64,000 bases of DNA from Macrosoma leucophasiata (GCA_036365455.1 JAWQUS010000022.1:4588001-4652000); one strand, 5' to 3'. Numbered from the stretch's first letter, positions 23,050 through 36,400 are shown. Notes: generated by a model from the letters alone, not told the origin. Made by a program: numbers and translations.

Positions 23050-23275
23050 GATGATTAGTGACTACTGCAGCCTATCGACATCTAGACAAAAACTAGAGGT
23101 CAATTAGTAGACCAGGCATTGTGGTATATCTACCAGTTAGTTGTTTCAGTTATTTTGAGTTCAGTTATTTCATTTTAACGGAACACGAAAGTGCTGAAAA
23201 TTACCATTTCTGCCGATAGATTAGGTAATGCAGTGGTGCCTACGCCCTCGAGTTTCGACCACTAGTGAAAATGAG
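23050..23275 (-). mobile_element. Rep-A, old diverged copy
   Basis: GACTACTGCAGCCTATCGAC at left and GTAATGCAGTGGTGCCTACG at right; middle degraded. Confidence 0.45.
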
Positions 23276-23447
23276 TTCTTTTATCATTAAGTGCGGATTT
23301 CACCGTTTGCTCTCAGAACTGGTTAACTGAGTTTAAAATTAGCATCCATTTTCAGCTTAATCACGATCAATTTTCGTTGGTGAAACGAAAAATAGTGTGT
23401 ATCGCTTTTTATTGCGACGCGACGGTGTAATCTAAGTCTGCCATGTG

Positions 23448-23761
23448 CATTGAGCAACACGGGCCACCGGCCGCGGCGGACCGGAGGGGAGTAGCCATAT
23501 GCAGGCTTTCCCCTCTGTCAAAGTACAAGCACAAATGTGCTTATGCCTGTCGCCGAGATGTTTAAATGTGTGCGTGATTTTGTTTATGTATTTTGTTAAA
23601 GTCAAGGTGTGAGTTTCGTAGTAATAGACGATTTTTGTAGTGTGTGTGTGGGTCACACGTATTTCCCCTTATAAAAAATGACAGACTGTTTTGCATCGGT
23701 AATAAACGCTATGGCTACTCCCCTCCGGTCCGCCGCGGCCGGTGGCCCGTGTTGCTCTATG
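23448..23761. mobile_element. MITE-B, well preserved
   Basis: Long TIRs with GGGCCACCGGCCGCGGCGGA matched at the right end. Confidence 0.8.
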
Positions 23762-24057
23762 GGCATCTGTTAAAAATATATAAAAGTGTAAAAATAAAAC
23801 ATTAATTTAGAAGATAGCATTGGAGATGAATAAGAATGAAATTTCATGCAACTTAGACACGACGAAATTCCCACGACAGTCTGTATGATAATTTAATAAC
23901 AATGATCTGATCTTATCGTCAAAATATTATTTCTTTTTTATTATCTTTTCTTATTACTAATATGCTATGCAGGGAAAGATTTTTTTAATGAATGAGAATT
24001 AATTAACATAATGATAATATTAACTACATACATACACATATTCTTTTATGTCATTAA

Positions 24058-24515
24058 GTCGCAAACAAGCATACATGATACATTGATGGTAAGTAACACT
24101 GTAGCCCATAAAAGTATACATCACTTAGCCTGGCTTGCAACAAGATTTTGTTAAACTAAGCCTGGGTTGCACCAAGATATTTGTTAAAGTTAGAGTTGAA
24201 CCCAGGCTTACTGTAACATTTTACATCCTTCTCTAACTTTAACAGATTTCTTTAAGTTAGAGAAGGATGTGAAATGTTATAGTAACTTTAAGTTTAACAA
24301 ATATCTTGGTGCAACCCAGGCTTTAGATTTTTATGGGAGAGATTTCAATGAGATGCGTTGCCACTCCTGAGGCCTAAATGTTATGCCTCTGTGATTATAG
24401 GGCCGTACATTACCACCTGAACATGATAGTGCGGAACAGTACCATACAGCGGCAAATAGATTAGGTAATGCCGTGGTGCCTCGAGCTCCTGCACTAAAAC
24501 TCTACCACCAGTTAA
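24058..24515 (-). mobile_element. Rep-A split by MITE-L
   Basis: GCAAACAAGCATACATGATA at left, resumes at about 24345 and ends CTCTACCACCAGTTAA. Confidence 0.55.
24125..24332. mobile_element. MITE-L
   Basis: GCCTGGGTTGCACCAAGATA (24162) and its reverse complement at the right end; interior also palindromic (TTAGAGAAGGATGT). A partial duplicate of the left end sits at 24129-24160. Confidence 0.7.
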
Positions 24516-24535
24516 TTTGTGGCCAACTACGTATG

Positions 24536-24799
24536 TATGGTAGAGCTCCAGTGATGGAGCTCGCGGGCGTAGGCACCAACGCATTATCTAATATACTTGC
24601 CGCTAAATGGTAGTATTCAATACTATCGTGTTCCGGTCCTATAATTTCCGGCACAGAGACATAACACCTTAGGCCTCAGGAGTGGCAAAGCATCTGCATT
24701 TTGACCTCTGGTCATTGTGTAGGTGTCTATAGGCTGCAGTCATAACATAACATCAATGTGAACTGCATGCTTGTTTGCCACTTTTATTACAAAAAAAAC
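24536..24799 (+). mobile_element. Rep-A
   Basis: GGTAGAGCTCCAGTGATGGA to GCCACTTTTATTAC and A-run; arranged head-to-head with the preceding copy. Confidence 0.65.
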
Positions 24800-25254
24800 T
24801 AAAACAGCAATGAAGCAAATAGCAATGCACGGTATATCGTTCGTTCGTTAAAAGGCTTGTTTAAAAAAGTGTCAACTAGCCTGTTGATTTTTATGTGCAA
24901 ATGTAGTTTTGTAGCTACTTAAGAATCTATTATAAAATAAATTTTAAGTACGAATTTCGAATACGTTATTAGAATTAAAGGCGGTAATGTCTCAATTAAA
25001 CAAAAGTGTTCCATATTCAAATAAGTCTCGATTATAATTTGTAATTCAATTAACAAATTCAGTGACTCGATTAACAATGTCGGTTAAAAACACGAAAAAA
25101 AAAATTGTAAAAAAATGTGTTTATTTTTGCTTTTAAATAAACGAAGAAGAATGTGCCAATTGTTAACCCATCATTTTATTGTTTTATATTATCTCGCATT
25201 AACATATGCTTGTGAAATATATTTTATTTTAAAGAAAAATGGAAAGAAAAATTT

Positions 25255-25330
25255 GACTTCAGGCGAGACTCGAACTCGCGGCCTACTGGGAATCTAGTCC
25301 AGCCGCTCTTCCAATTGAGCTACTGAAGTC
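25255..25330 (-). tRNA. tRNA-like sequence, probably a pseudo-tRNA or repeat head
   Basis: 76 nt. Acceptor GACTTCA/TGAAGTC pairs fully; D arm GCTC/GAGC; T arm GCGAG-TTCGAGT-CTCGC; box A and B are good. The anticodon stem has an A-C mismatch; loop CTAGATT would give AGA, but the variable loop is short (unlike tRNA-Ser) and base 37 is T. Function doubtful. Confidence 0.35.
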
Positions 25331-25953
25331 CTGCCCGATTTGTCAAATCTTTCCTTCACATTTATTGCATTGCTTTATGGTAGCAGCAGCGCCATCTATG
25401 CTATATATCTATCTATACCATGCTAGTTAGGCAACCGATATAATAGACTTTACAGTTTATTGAATATCGTAAAGAAGTCGCTTTTACCCTTAATAATTGT
25501 TTTATATTATTTCGCATTAACACATGCTTGTAAAAAATATTTTATTTTCAAGAAAAATGGAAAGAAAAATTTGACTTCAGGCGAGACTCGAACTCGCAGT
25601 TTGCAGTTTATTGAATATCGTAAAGAAGTCGCTTTTACCCTTAATAATTGTTTTAGGTGTTGTCCCTTAGTAGGCCGCGAGTTCGAGTCTCGCCTGAAGT
25701 CAAATTTTTCTTTCCTTTTTTCTTTAAAATAAAATATATTTCACAAGCATGTGTTAATGCGAAATAATATAAAACAATTATTAAGGGTAAAAGCGACTTC
25801 TTTACGATATTCAATTCGTAAAGATACGATATTCAATAAACTGCAAAGTCTATTATATCGGTTGCCTAACTAGCATGGTTGGCAATAGATGGCGCTGCTG
25901 CTACCATAAAGCAATGCAATAAATGTGAAGGAAAGATTTGACAAATCGGGCAG

Positions 25954-26029
25954 GACTTCAGTAGCTCAATTGGAAGAGCAGCTGGACTAGATTCCCAGTA
26001 GGCATCGAGTTCGAGTCTCGCCTGAAGTC
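25954..26029 (+). tRNA. tRNA-like sequence, mirror copy
   Basis: 76 nt, same as the copy at 25255-25330 but with changes (GCAGCTGG, GGCATCGAG) that weaken pairing next to the T arm. Likely more decayed. Confidence 0.3.
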
Positions 26030-26266
26030 AAATTTTTCTTGCCATCATTTTATGTTGATAAATTGTATTGTTGTATTTTTATACAAAAACAGCGTTGAGA
26101 AAATCATTCGCCATTCTGCCTTCGTTTTATTCTACTATGAATGTATATCAGCTTTTGTTATTTATTGATTACTTTCTATGGAAAATTTAAAAATGTCGTG
26201 TGCATCCATGACGTTTGACTCTACTGATAATCGGTATAGTGCCACATCACCAAAGCCATAAGAAGA

Positions 26267-26480
26267 AGAAGATGATGATAAGAAGAAGAAGATGATGAAG
26301 AAGAAGAAAACAGAAACAGCAGCAGCAACATCAGCAGCAGCAGCAATAGCAGATACAAAAGCAACAGCAAGAACAACAGCAACTGCGACAGCACCAGCAA
26401 CAGCAAGAACAACAGCAACAGCAAGAACAAAAGCATCAGCATGAGTAACAGCAACAACAACAACAACAGCAAGAGCGAGA
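26267..26480. repeat. Trinucleotide-rich tract (GAA/GAT then CAG/CAA)
   Basis: AAGAAGAAGATGATGA repeats, then AGCAGCAGCAACATCAGCAG and related. The poly-Leu ORF on the - strand is a by-product. Confidence 0.8.
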
Positions 26481-26779
26481 GCAGAAATTGGCTAACCTTT
26501 TTTACATTTCTGTTTTGGGAGGGATTGAAACAAACCGCCGGTCTATTTGGCCAGACCTTAAGTACTGTTATGCCCAATAGTAATTTACGACTGATTATTA
26601 TTATAACCATACCTAACTAATTACAGTTTAATTCAGTTTTATTAGCATTGGAAAACACAATGAAATTACAAAACAATAGAATTAAATATGACCTGCGCTT
26701 AATTGTACAATGTCGTGTTCTAATGAAATTATCATAATGGATTTCGTATTATTGAAATAATCTGAATTAAAATAAAATA

Positions 26780-26850
26780 CGCTTACACTCCAGCTCTACA
26801 CCAGGTATAAACCTGTGACGTGGGTGCCGTTGTACACATACAACTTGTGA
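26780..26850 (-). mobile_element. SINE-G 3' fragment
   Basis: GGTATAAACCTGTGACGTGG and TGCCGTTGTACACATACAAC; head absent. Confidence 0.55.
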
Positions 26851-27212
26851 TGTGCCGTTCCCGCGAGCGTTTCCCAAGGTGGGAATATAGGGGAACATTG
26901 TTTATAAAGATTATAAAATGCTAGCGAACAATGGCGTCCAAACCATTCGCATAGGACGGTCGTAAATGCCATAACAGGCATAGGCAGCAGAGTCTAACAC
27001 TCGAGTGAGAATAAAACTATAGTCACTACGATCGCCAATTCGCTAATCCGCATATCAAGTGTGGCGATCATGGCATATCCTCCTTATGGTGAGGCTTTGG
27101 TTCAACAGTGGACAGGTTTCGGCTCGTCAAAATTGTTTTTAATGAGTGTAAGTCACGAATACTTAAGGAAATACAATATTAAAACAGCTGTTCTTCTTTT
27201 ACAGAATAAAAT
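26851..27212 (+). other. FAR upstream region, end of a 5'UTR intron
   Basis: No clear promoter motif. The stretch ends with a polypyrimidine tract and AG at 27204, so it is probably intronic. Confidence 0.45.
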
Positions 27213-27407
27213 ATGGCGGAATCAGAAGTGAGGGCGTTCTACACCGGAAAGAACTTCTTCATCACCGGCGGCACAGGCTTCGTGGGCCTCTGCCTCATCG
27301 AGAAGATTCTACGCACCATACCAGATGTTGGGAAGATATATCTTCTGATGAGGCCTAAGAAAGGGAAAGATATATCGGAGAGGCTACAGGAAATCCCCAA
27401 ACACCCG
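27213..27407 (+). CDS. FAR coding exon 1
   Basis: 65 codons, starting at ATG 27213 and ending in phase 0 before donor GTAAGT (27408). It encodes the Rossmann-fold entry with TGGTGFVG. The sequence TTCTTCTTTTACAG ends at 27204, eight bases before the ATG, and reads as an acceptor for a 5'UTR intron. Reading on into the intron gives a 78-residue ORF that is not real. Confidence 0.92.
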
Positions 27408-30400
27408 GTAAGTTGGAAAAAAATGTTAAATGTTAATAAACGGGGGTAGGTGGAGGTAAATACATGTCTACAAGCATACGACGAAGCGAAGACGCGCTCT
27501 TCACAAGGTTACAGGCAATCGCTGGATGAGGGCGGCCCAGGACCCTTTGTTGTGGCAACCTTTGGGGGAGATCTTTAATCAGCAGCAAACAAAAAAGAAG
27601 AAAAAGAAAAAAATATTCGTCAAAATCAAAGTTTATTCTCCAGAGTTCCAAGTGCAGTCACAATTAAGAAGAACTCCGCTACCAAAGAAACTCAATAGGT
27701 ATATTAAGTATAGAAATATGTATCGCTCCGTAATAACTATCACAGAGACATTACAATTTTATTAAGGTCTCAGGGGTGGCAACTAGGGAATGCAATTCCG
27801 CAGCTTAATCAACCCAAATATTTCCTGACGCCGAAAATGCTCTCTCGGTTTCTACACTAGTAGGCTGAATCGTCAGCATATATTCATAGAGGAGAGTCAG
27901 GTACTCTCCTGTGATACCATCGAACTCAAAATATGCCATTGCTTTCTTCAAAATTTTCTCATAATCCTTTTGCTTCACCCCGCATAGCACCCCTGTGCGA
28001 GGCGGTAGTCGCGCTCGCGCCACTTGTTTTCTCGCGAAATTTCACGAACGTTTTAGCAGCAAATTTAAATTTGCGGGATCCGCGGGTCCGCGATTTGAAG
28101 TTCATAGAATGTTCATTTCTAACAAGGAGTCCGAAGTATTTCAGTAGTCGTAATTGCACAGTTGACGATTATCTTTCCTTGATGTTTAATTCCTCCAAGA
28201 TAAAAACGTTGGTCCGAAAGGCCGTCCAAGGGATATGCAACAACAATAGTCACCAGCACCACATTTCAAAGGCTATTTTGCGACGGTCGTTTTTGCGCCA
28301 TAGAGAAATATGGGGAACACCAAACATCTCATCAAGCGGACTTTCGTGGTTTTTCGTGGTTAGCTATGTTAAAGCGCTGTATAAATAAATAAATAATGGC
28401 AACTCATTATACGTCCCACTGCTGGGCACGAGTCTCTTCCCTTTTTGGGGGGAGGCGTGGAGCTTACTCCACCACGCTGCTCCAATGCGGGTTGGTAGAG
28501 ATAAGGGTTAGTGGCCAACCCGCTGTCGGATGTTTTCAAACCGCCCCATAAGGCCTCCGACAAGGTTTAACAACTGCTGCTCTATCTATCGATAGCAACC
28601 GGGATCGACGGCTTAACATACCCTCCGAAGCACGAAAACGCGCAATTTATTTTGCCACTAGTGGTCACTCATCACACACCCGACTGCGCCCCTATCCCTT
28701 AATTGAGTAGATCGCTTGCGATCTACACCAGCCGAAGGGCCGTGCGCGCTTCTAAAAAGAAAAAAAGCGCTGTAAATCATTTAAATTAGCACCCAATTGA
28801 TATAATTCATTAACACGTTTCTAACATTGACTATCATTGACGATCTTGCGTCATTGTGTGCATAAAAACAACATAGGTACATACATTACCTAACAAGTTG
28901 CAAAAACAAACTTAATAGATGCTTACAATAGCAAATAAATCGTGCTTATGTAGGTATTACGATTCGGATAAAATAGGTACTTAGTTGAGAGTCTTTTTAC
29001 AAGAAAAAGGTATTTAGATGCATTCGCAAAGTTATGAAAATACTGTTAATTTTGCGTTGATCCTCGCAAAGTTGACTTCCAAGAATTGCCAAATGGCCGG
29101 GATTTCTGGGATTGTCCCGGAATGAAAAAATTGTCTCGGACTGACTCGAACGACCAACACTATGGCTCGGAGCGTACCGAATCCGCTGTCCGCTCCTTAC
29201 TAAATCCAGACGTGTTACGACTGTTACTTTGCTCAAAGTAAAGTCTGAATCTCGCCCTAAGTGTGAGATTCACAGACCGCACTACGACTTTACTATCGAG
29301 CAAAGTACGCTTCGAACTGTCAAAACCCATACATTTCTGACAGTTCTAAGCATACTTTGCTCAAAGTAAAGTCGTAGTGCAGTCTGTGAATCTCATCGTT
29401 AGTCTAAACAATTCCTCTTAATCTTTCCAGGTATTCGAAAAGCTAAAAGAACTGTCATCGACGGACGTCTTCCAAAAACTGGTCCCAGTTAGCGGGGATG
29501 TGGGTCAGGAAGGGCTGGGTCTTCAACCCAAGGACCGGCAGATGCTGATCGAGAACGTGCACGTGGTCGTCCATTCCGCAGCCACCCTGGACTTCGAGGA
29601 CAACTTGCGGGAGACGGTGAAGATTAATGTGATGGGCACTAGAAGAATTACTGAGCTTTGCAAGGAGATTAAGGGTTTGAAGGTAGGGTTATTTAAATAT
29701 ACATTTACCCCCTTATTCATAAACGTATTTTAGATAAAGTGTTGCTAATCTCTCCTTTGTCTTTTTCTATCCTGCACATTTGACAATGCAACAGACAGAG
29801 ACAAAGCATTCTATAGCTAAAACGTATCTAATGTACGTTTATGAATAAGAGGGTTAGTGTGGAAACACACTATGCCGAAGCTACGCGATGTTCGGTACTA
29901 TTACGCCTGCAATGGTAATTGAATTATTAACGATACACTATTGGTCCGAGAGCTAGTGAACCGTTCGAGTATCGGAACGCCTGTAAGCCTAGAAATTTTT
30001 ATAGGGATGAGTCATATTCTAAGTACGATAACCATCGCCTGGCAAGGATCAGCCCGCTACGTCATTTGGATTTCTGATGAGAAAGATTACTTCCATGTTT
30101 TGTATGTTTAAATAATCCTTAACTGCTCTTTTACTGGTGGTAGAGCTCCAGTGACGGAGCTCGCGGGCGTAGGCACCACCGCATTACCTAATATACTTGC
30201 CGCTAAATGGTAGTGTTCAACACTATCGTGTTCCGGTCAGGTGGTAATGTACGGCCCTGTAATTTCCGGCACAGAGGCATAAGACCTTAGGCCTCAGGAG
30301 TGGTAACGCATCTGCATTTTGACCTTGGTCTTTGTGTGGGTGTCTATAGGCTGCAGTCATCACTTAACATCAATGTGAACTGCATGCTTGTTTACCACTT

Positions 30401-33400
30401 CCATTACATAAAAAAAAAAAACTGCCTCAGTAGCGTAGTGGTAGCAGGCCACTACTACTACGCTGGGGGTCCTGGGTTCGATTCCCGGGTCGGGGACTAT
30501 CAGAGATAACGGTTTAAAATCCTTTATCTCTGGTTCTATTGAAATTTTCCATTTTCTGTAAGTTTCCCGGTACCTCGGAGTTTGGTAATGTGCCCGGAGA
30601 TGGTAACGGGTTCGCCACTTGTAACATGGGCCAAAACCTAACCGGCGAGTCAAGGATGTTTGCATGTATGATTGAATGCATGCATTTACCTTTGCGTACC
30701 CTTTCGGGGATTACAGGCGTGAAGTTATGTTAAATAATCCTCATGAATTTTTTTTTAAATTTTTTACTCAATAATTAATTTGCACATCGAGCAATAGACG
30801 ATCAGTTTGTTTCGACTTCGTAGAGCGTTATCTCTGTTGCACACTGCCTACGTAAGCACTGACAATCCGGTATTGGTCAAAACTTGATCAAAACGGTCGA
30901 CAAATGTCAAATAAGTACGGTGCGAAAGAGATAACGCTCTACAGACCCGAAATAAGCCAAAGTCTCTTTCCTAGGCTCGATGTGCAATATTTATTGTTGA
31001 GCACTGTAAAATTGAAGCGCGCATGGCCCAGCGGCTGGTGTAGATCGTAAGCGATCTGCTCGGTTAAGCACTACGGGCGCGGTCGGGTAGTGTGATGGGT
31101 GACCGCTAGTGGCAAATTAAATGCGCGTTTCCGTGCTTCGGAGGGCACGTTAAGCCGTCGGTCCCGGTTGCTATCGATAGATAGCAGTCGTTAAACCTTG
31201 TCGGAGGCCTTATGGGCGGTTCGAAAACATCCGACAGCGGGTTGGCCACTAACCCACCCACCTCCACCAATCCGCATTGGAGCAGCGTGGTGGAGTAAGC
31301 TCCAGGCCTCCCCCCAAAAAGGGGAGAGACTCGTGCCCAGCAGTGGGACGTATAATGGGTTGCCATTATTATTATTCCACTTATTTATTGATCCAACTTA
31401 TTAAATAATTTTTTACATATATATGTATAAAAAAAACAACAAATATATATATAAAAAATTAAAAAATAGTGTGCCGCCGGCAGCGAGAGTAGGGTCCAAG
31501 CTGCCGGTGGTTAGGGACACAGAGACAGGAACCTCCTCACTATACGTGCCGTGCCGAGGAGTACTGCTTTCTGTATCAGACCCTTGATCCATCCACCAAG
31601 CGAGAGCCTCTTGAGATGTTGGTCGAGGCTCTTCGCTATCAGCCCGTTCACCGATACGACTATCGGCACAATGATGGCCGAATCCACATCCCACATGGCG
31701 ACAACCTCGTGAGCCAGATCAAGATATTTTATTTCCTTGTCTTTTTCGGCTTTCACGAGATTCTCATCATGCGGGACGGTGATGTCGATCATCATTACGC
31801 GGCGCTCCGAGCGATCTATCACCACTATATCAGGCTTATTGGCAACAATAGTCCTGTCAGTGATGATAGATCGGTCCCAATACATCGTGACATGGTCATT
31901 TTCCAGAACTGGGTCGGACACATACCTGTAGTACGGCACCTCCGCGGCTACAAGACCGTATTTCAAGGCAAGTTGCTGATGGATTATCCTGGCTACTTGG
32001 TTGTGTCTGTGCAAGTATTCGCCGTTGGCAAGATTCGAACAGCCGGAAACAATATGCCTGATTGATTCACCCGGTCGATGGCATGCCCGACATATGTCGA
32101 CCGTTCCATCCTTCAGGATAAACTTCCGGTGGTTGTTGGTCATTACCACTTCGTCCATAATTGCACAAACAAAACCTTCGGTTTCCCCAAAGAGGTCACC
32201 GAATCGCAGCCAGGCCACAGACGCTAAGAAATCTACATCGGGCCCATGGAGGGCCCGGTAAAAACGCCCGTGTAGCTCCTTGCCTTGCCATACAATCCTG
32301 CGGTCGCTAGTCGTGAGCACCTCAGGTTTGCGCCAGTTCTTTTTAGCCAAAGAGAGTGGGGTGAGTCCGCTGTCGACCGCCACCACATCCCGATGCATCT
32401 CTCCGCCGGCGGTCAGAAAGTATTCTCGGAGATTACACACCTCACGGTTGTGTAGGGTCTTAGCGCTTAGAACGCCATGACCCCCACATCTCCGTGGGAT
32501 GTATAATCTCATCACCGAAGACCGTGGGTGATGCATGCGGTGCGCTGTCAGTAAAGAGCGAACTCGCCTGTCAAGGGCATCCAGTTCGGTCTGAGTCCAC
32601 TTGAGTATGCCGAAGGAGTACAGCAAGACCGGCATGACCCAACCGTTGAAGGCGCGCACCCTATTACCGCCCGACAAAAGACTTTTCAGTACTTTTGTCA
32701 GGCGACCAAAGAAACGTTCCCTCAACGATTGTCTCATCTCGACCTCGCGTATACCTAAGGCCTCCGCCATACCCAAGTACTTATAGCTCTCGGTGGCAGA
32801 GAGGTTTCGGAACGGGATGGAACCCGGGGGATTCATTCCCTCGGATTCCATTATCTGCCCCTGTCGTACATGCATAACAGCGCATTTTTCGATTCCGAAT
32901 TCCATCCTAATAGAGTTACTGAAGTTTTCAGTTACCTTCAGTAGCTCAGATAGGTTGGCATTACTGGAACCGAACAATTTCAGGTCATCCATGTATAGCA
33001 GGTGAGATATCGTCCGACCACCTCTTCGCAACCGATAGCCAAGCCCCGAAGCCTCTAGCAGCGTGCTGAGAGGATTCAGGGCCAGGCAAAACCATAAGGG
33101 TCAGGCAAAACCATAAGGGGGCCAGGCAAAACCATAAGGGTTATTATTATTCCACTTATTTATTCGAACAACTTATTAAATAATTTTTTACATATATATG
33201 TATAAAAAAAACAACAAATATATATATAAAAAATTAAAAAATAGTGTGCCGCCGGCAGCGAGAGCAGGGTCCAAGCTGCCGGTGGTTAGGGACACAGAGA
33301 CAGGAACCTCCTCACTATGCGTGCCGTGCCGAGGAGTACTGCTTTCTGTATCAGACCCTTGATCCATCCACCAAGCGAGAGCCTCTTGAGATGTTGGTCG

Positions 33401-36400
33401 AGGCTCTTCGCTATCAGCCCGTTCACCGATACGACTATCGGCACAATGATGGCCGAATCCACATCCCACATGGCGACAACCTCGTGAGCCAGATCAAGAT
33501 ATTTTATTTCCTTGTCTTTTTCGGCTTTCACGAGATTCTCATCATGCGGGACGGTGATGTCGATCATCATTACGCGGCGCTCCGAGCGATCTATCACCAC
33601 TATATCAGGCTTATTGGCAACAATAGTCCTGTCAGTGATGATAGATCGGTCCCAATACATCGTGACATGGTCATTTTCCAGAACTGGGTCGGACACATAC
33701 CTGTAGTACGGCACCTCCGCGGCTACAAGACCGTATTTCAAGGCAAGTTGCTGATGGATTATCCTGGCTACTTGGTTGTGTCTGTGCAAGTATTCGCCGT
33801 TGGCAAGACTCGAACAGCCGGAAACAATATGCCTGATTGATTCACCCGGTCGATGGCATGCCCGACATATGTCGACCGTTCCATCCTTCAGGGTAAACTT
33901 CCGGTAGTTGTTGGTCATTACCACTTCGTCCATAATTGCACAAACAAAACCTTCGGTTTCCCCAAAGAGGTCACCGAATCGTAGCCAGGCCACAGAAGCT
34001 AAGAAATCTACATCGGGCCCATGGAGGGCCCGGTAAAAACGCCCGTGTAGCTCCTTGCCTTGCCATACAATCCTGCGGTCGCTAGTCGTGAGCACCTCAG
34101 GTTTGCGCCAGTTCTTTTTAGCCAAAGAGAGTGGGGTGAGTCCGCTGTCGACTGCCACCACATCCCGATGCATCTCTTCGGCGGCGGTCAGAAAGTATTC
34201 TCGGAGATTACACACCTCACGGTTGTGTAGGGTCTTAGCGCTTAGAACGCCACGACCCCCACATCTCCGTGGGATGTATAATCTCATCACCGAAGACCGT
34301 GGGTGATGCATGCGGTGCGCTGTCAGTAAAGAGCGAACTCGCCTGTCAAGGGCATCCAGTTCGGTCTGAGTCCACTTGAGTATGCCGAAGGAGTACAGCA
34401 AGACCGGCATGACCCAACCGTTGAAGGCGCGCACCCTATTACCGCCCGACAAAAGACTTTTCAGTACTTTTGTCAGGCGACCAAAGAAACGTTCCTTCAA
34501 CGATTGTCTCATCTCGACCTCGCGTATACCTAAGGCCTCCGCCATACCCAAGTACTTATAGCTCTCGGTGGCAGAGAGGTTTCGGAACAGGATGGAACCC
34601 GGGAGATTCATTCCCTCGGATTCCATTATCTGCCCCTGTCGTACATGCATAACAGCGCATTTTTCGATTCCGAATTCCATCCTGATAGAGTTACTGAAGT
34701 TTTCAGTTACCTTCAGTAGCTTAGACAGGTTGGAATTACTGGAACCGAACAATTTCAGGTCATCCATGTATAGCAGGTGAGATATCGTCCGACCACCTCT
34801 TCGCAACCGATAGCCAAGCCCCGAAGCCTCTAGCAGCGTGCTGAGAGGATTCAGGGCCAGGCAAAACCATAAGGGGCTCAGACTATCGCCCTGGAAAATG
34901 CCCCTGGCAATTCTCACAGGTTCACCAACCGCCAGGGGCTGCCGAGACCCTGGATAGCGAAGAACCGTACTCCACTGCAGCATACATGAGCCCAGAAAGG
35001 CCCGAAGAGTTGAATGAATTTTATACAACTCCAGGACCCGCATGAGCCATGTATGCGGCACGGAATCGTAGGCCTTCTTATAATCTATCCAGCATGTCGA
35101 CAGACTCTTTCGGTTACGACGAACCTGCTGGCTAATTGCCATGTCTATGAGGAGTAGCTCCTTAGTACCGCGGGACCCACTCCTACATCCATTCTGAGAG
35201 AGAGACAAAATGGAGGAGTCTTCAATGTGTTTAGTTATTTTAACTCTCAGAATGGATGTAAGAACCTTATAAACTGTCGGTAGACAAGTTATTGGTCTAT
35301 AATTTTTGGGTTCCGCGGTACTACCTGATTTATGGAGCAGGTGGGTTACACCAGTCGTTAGAAACTGTGGGAGTGAGCCTGATTCCAGAGATGCCTGAAA
35401 CTGGATTGCTAAACGAGCGTGCGAACTTCGTAGCCACTTTAACCAGAAATTATGCAGTCCGTCCGGTCCCGGCGATTTCCAGTTCGGCATCGGACGGACT
35501 GCATTGGCTACGTCTTCTTCTGTTATGTTTATAGAATTCATTTCTTGTATTGGTTCGCACGCTCTTTCAACATCCTGCATCCAGCCACCCTCAGAGTGAT
35601 CGACCGGTTCCGACCACATGCTGCGCCAAAATGAAAGCATAGCGTCATCATCTGGCCGACTCCGGTCAGCCACTCCTTGGTTAGGCCGCTCCCACATTCT
35701 ATAGACCCTCCTTTGATCACTTTGGAACATGCTATTCTGTTCGTACCGGTCCACGCGTTCTTTATAACGCCTAATCCGGTTTGCCCATGCATAAACTTTC
35801 TGCTTCAGGAAGTCAATGCGCTCTGTGAGGCGAGCTGGATAGTCCTGGGGGCTGACTCCAGTCCCTGAAAACGCCCGCCTCACAAAACGCATCACCCTTG
35901 GGCGTGTATTGCCCATCCTGAAGCAGATTAGCTTGCCAATGAGTGCTCTGGCCTCAGCGATACGCCGCTCGATCCGGCACTGCCAGACTGGCGATGTAGG
36001 TTTCGGCCGCGTAGCTGTATCAGAACTTGGTAACTTGACACGAGCTACACGGCACACCGCGACAGCCGCGCAGTACAGAATCGAGTGAGTATCACCGAGA
36101 TTTTCGCTGTTGTCAATGTATTCTGGCAACAGCGAATTCAGAGCACACACTAGCGCCACATTCCGTTTATGCATGGGCAACCGAGGCAAACGTGGCCTAT
36201 CCGTGGGAAAAGTGGACCGGTATTCACGAAGAGCATGCTCCAAGGCGCTCCTCAATTGATCAATGCTTCGGGTACTTACAGTTGTTACCTGGTCTACCTC
36301 CTCCCCATCAACGGGTTCCGGTGCATTCGCTATAATGTTTTGTTGCGTCGGTACCGTAGGTGGTGGTGGGGCAGGGGTTGAGCGGTAACCCTGCATCTCG

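Larger units (their letters stand above)
25176..26034. repeat. 0.86-kb imperfect palindrome with tRNA-like ends
   Basis: Sequence from 25176 to about 25600 returns in reverse complement from about 25675 to 26034 (for example CTAGTTAGGCAACCGATATA at left and its complement at 25854-25873). Short internal pieces are also duplicated (GAATATCGTAAAGAAGTCGC twice). Confidence 0.75.

Noticed and set aside
25255..25330. Functional tRNA-Ser(AGA)
   Set aside because: Short variable arm, anticodon-stem mismatch and T at position 37 argue against a working tRNA-Ser.
26221..26610. 129-residue poly-Leu ORF on the - strand
   Set aside because: It is the translation of a trinucleotide-rich tract; no domain, start context or conservation.
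30360..30733. ORFs of 101 and 64 residues
   Set aside because: They run across the Rep-A/SINE-H join and are repeat translations.
31616..35868. Many + strand ORFs of 60-198 residues across the Dong copies
   Set aside because: All are antisense shadows of the retrotransposon ORF and recur at the same 1775-bp offset.
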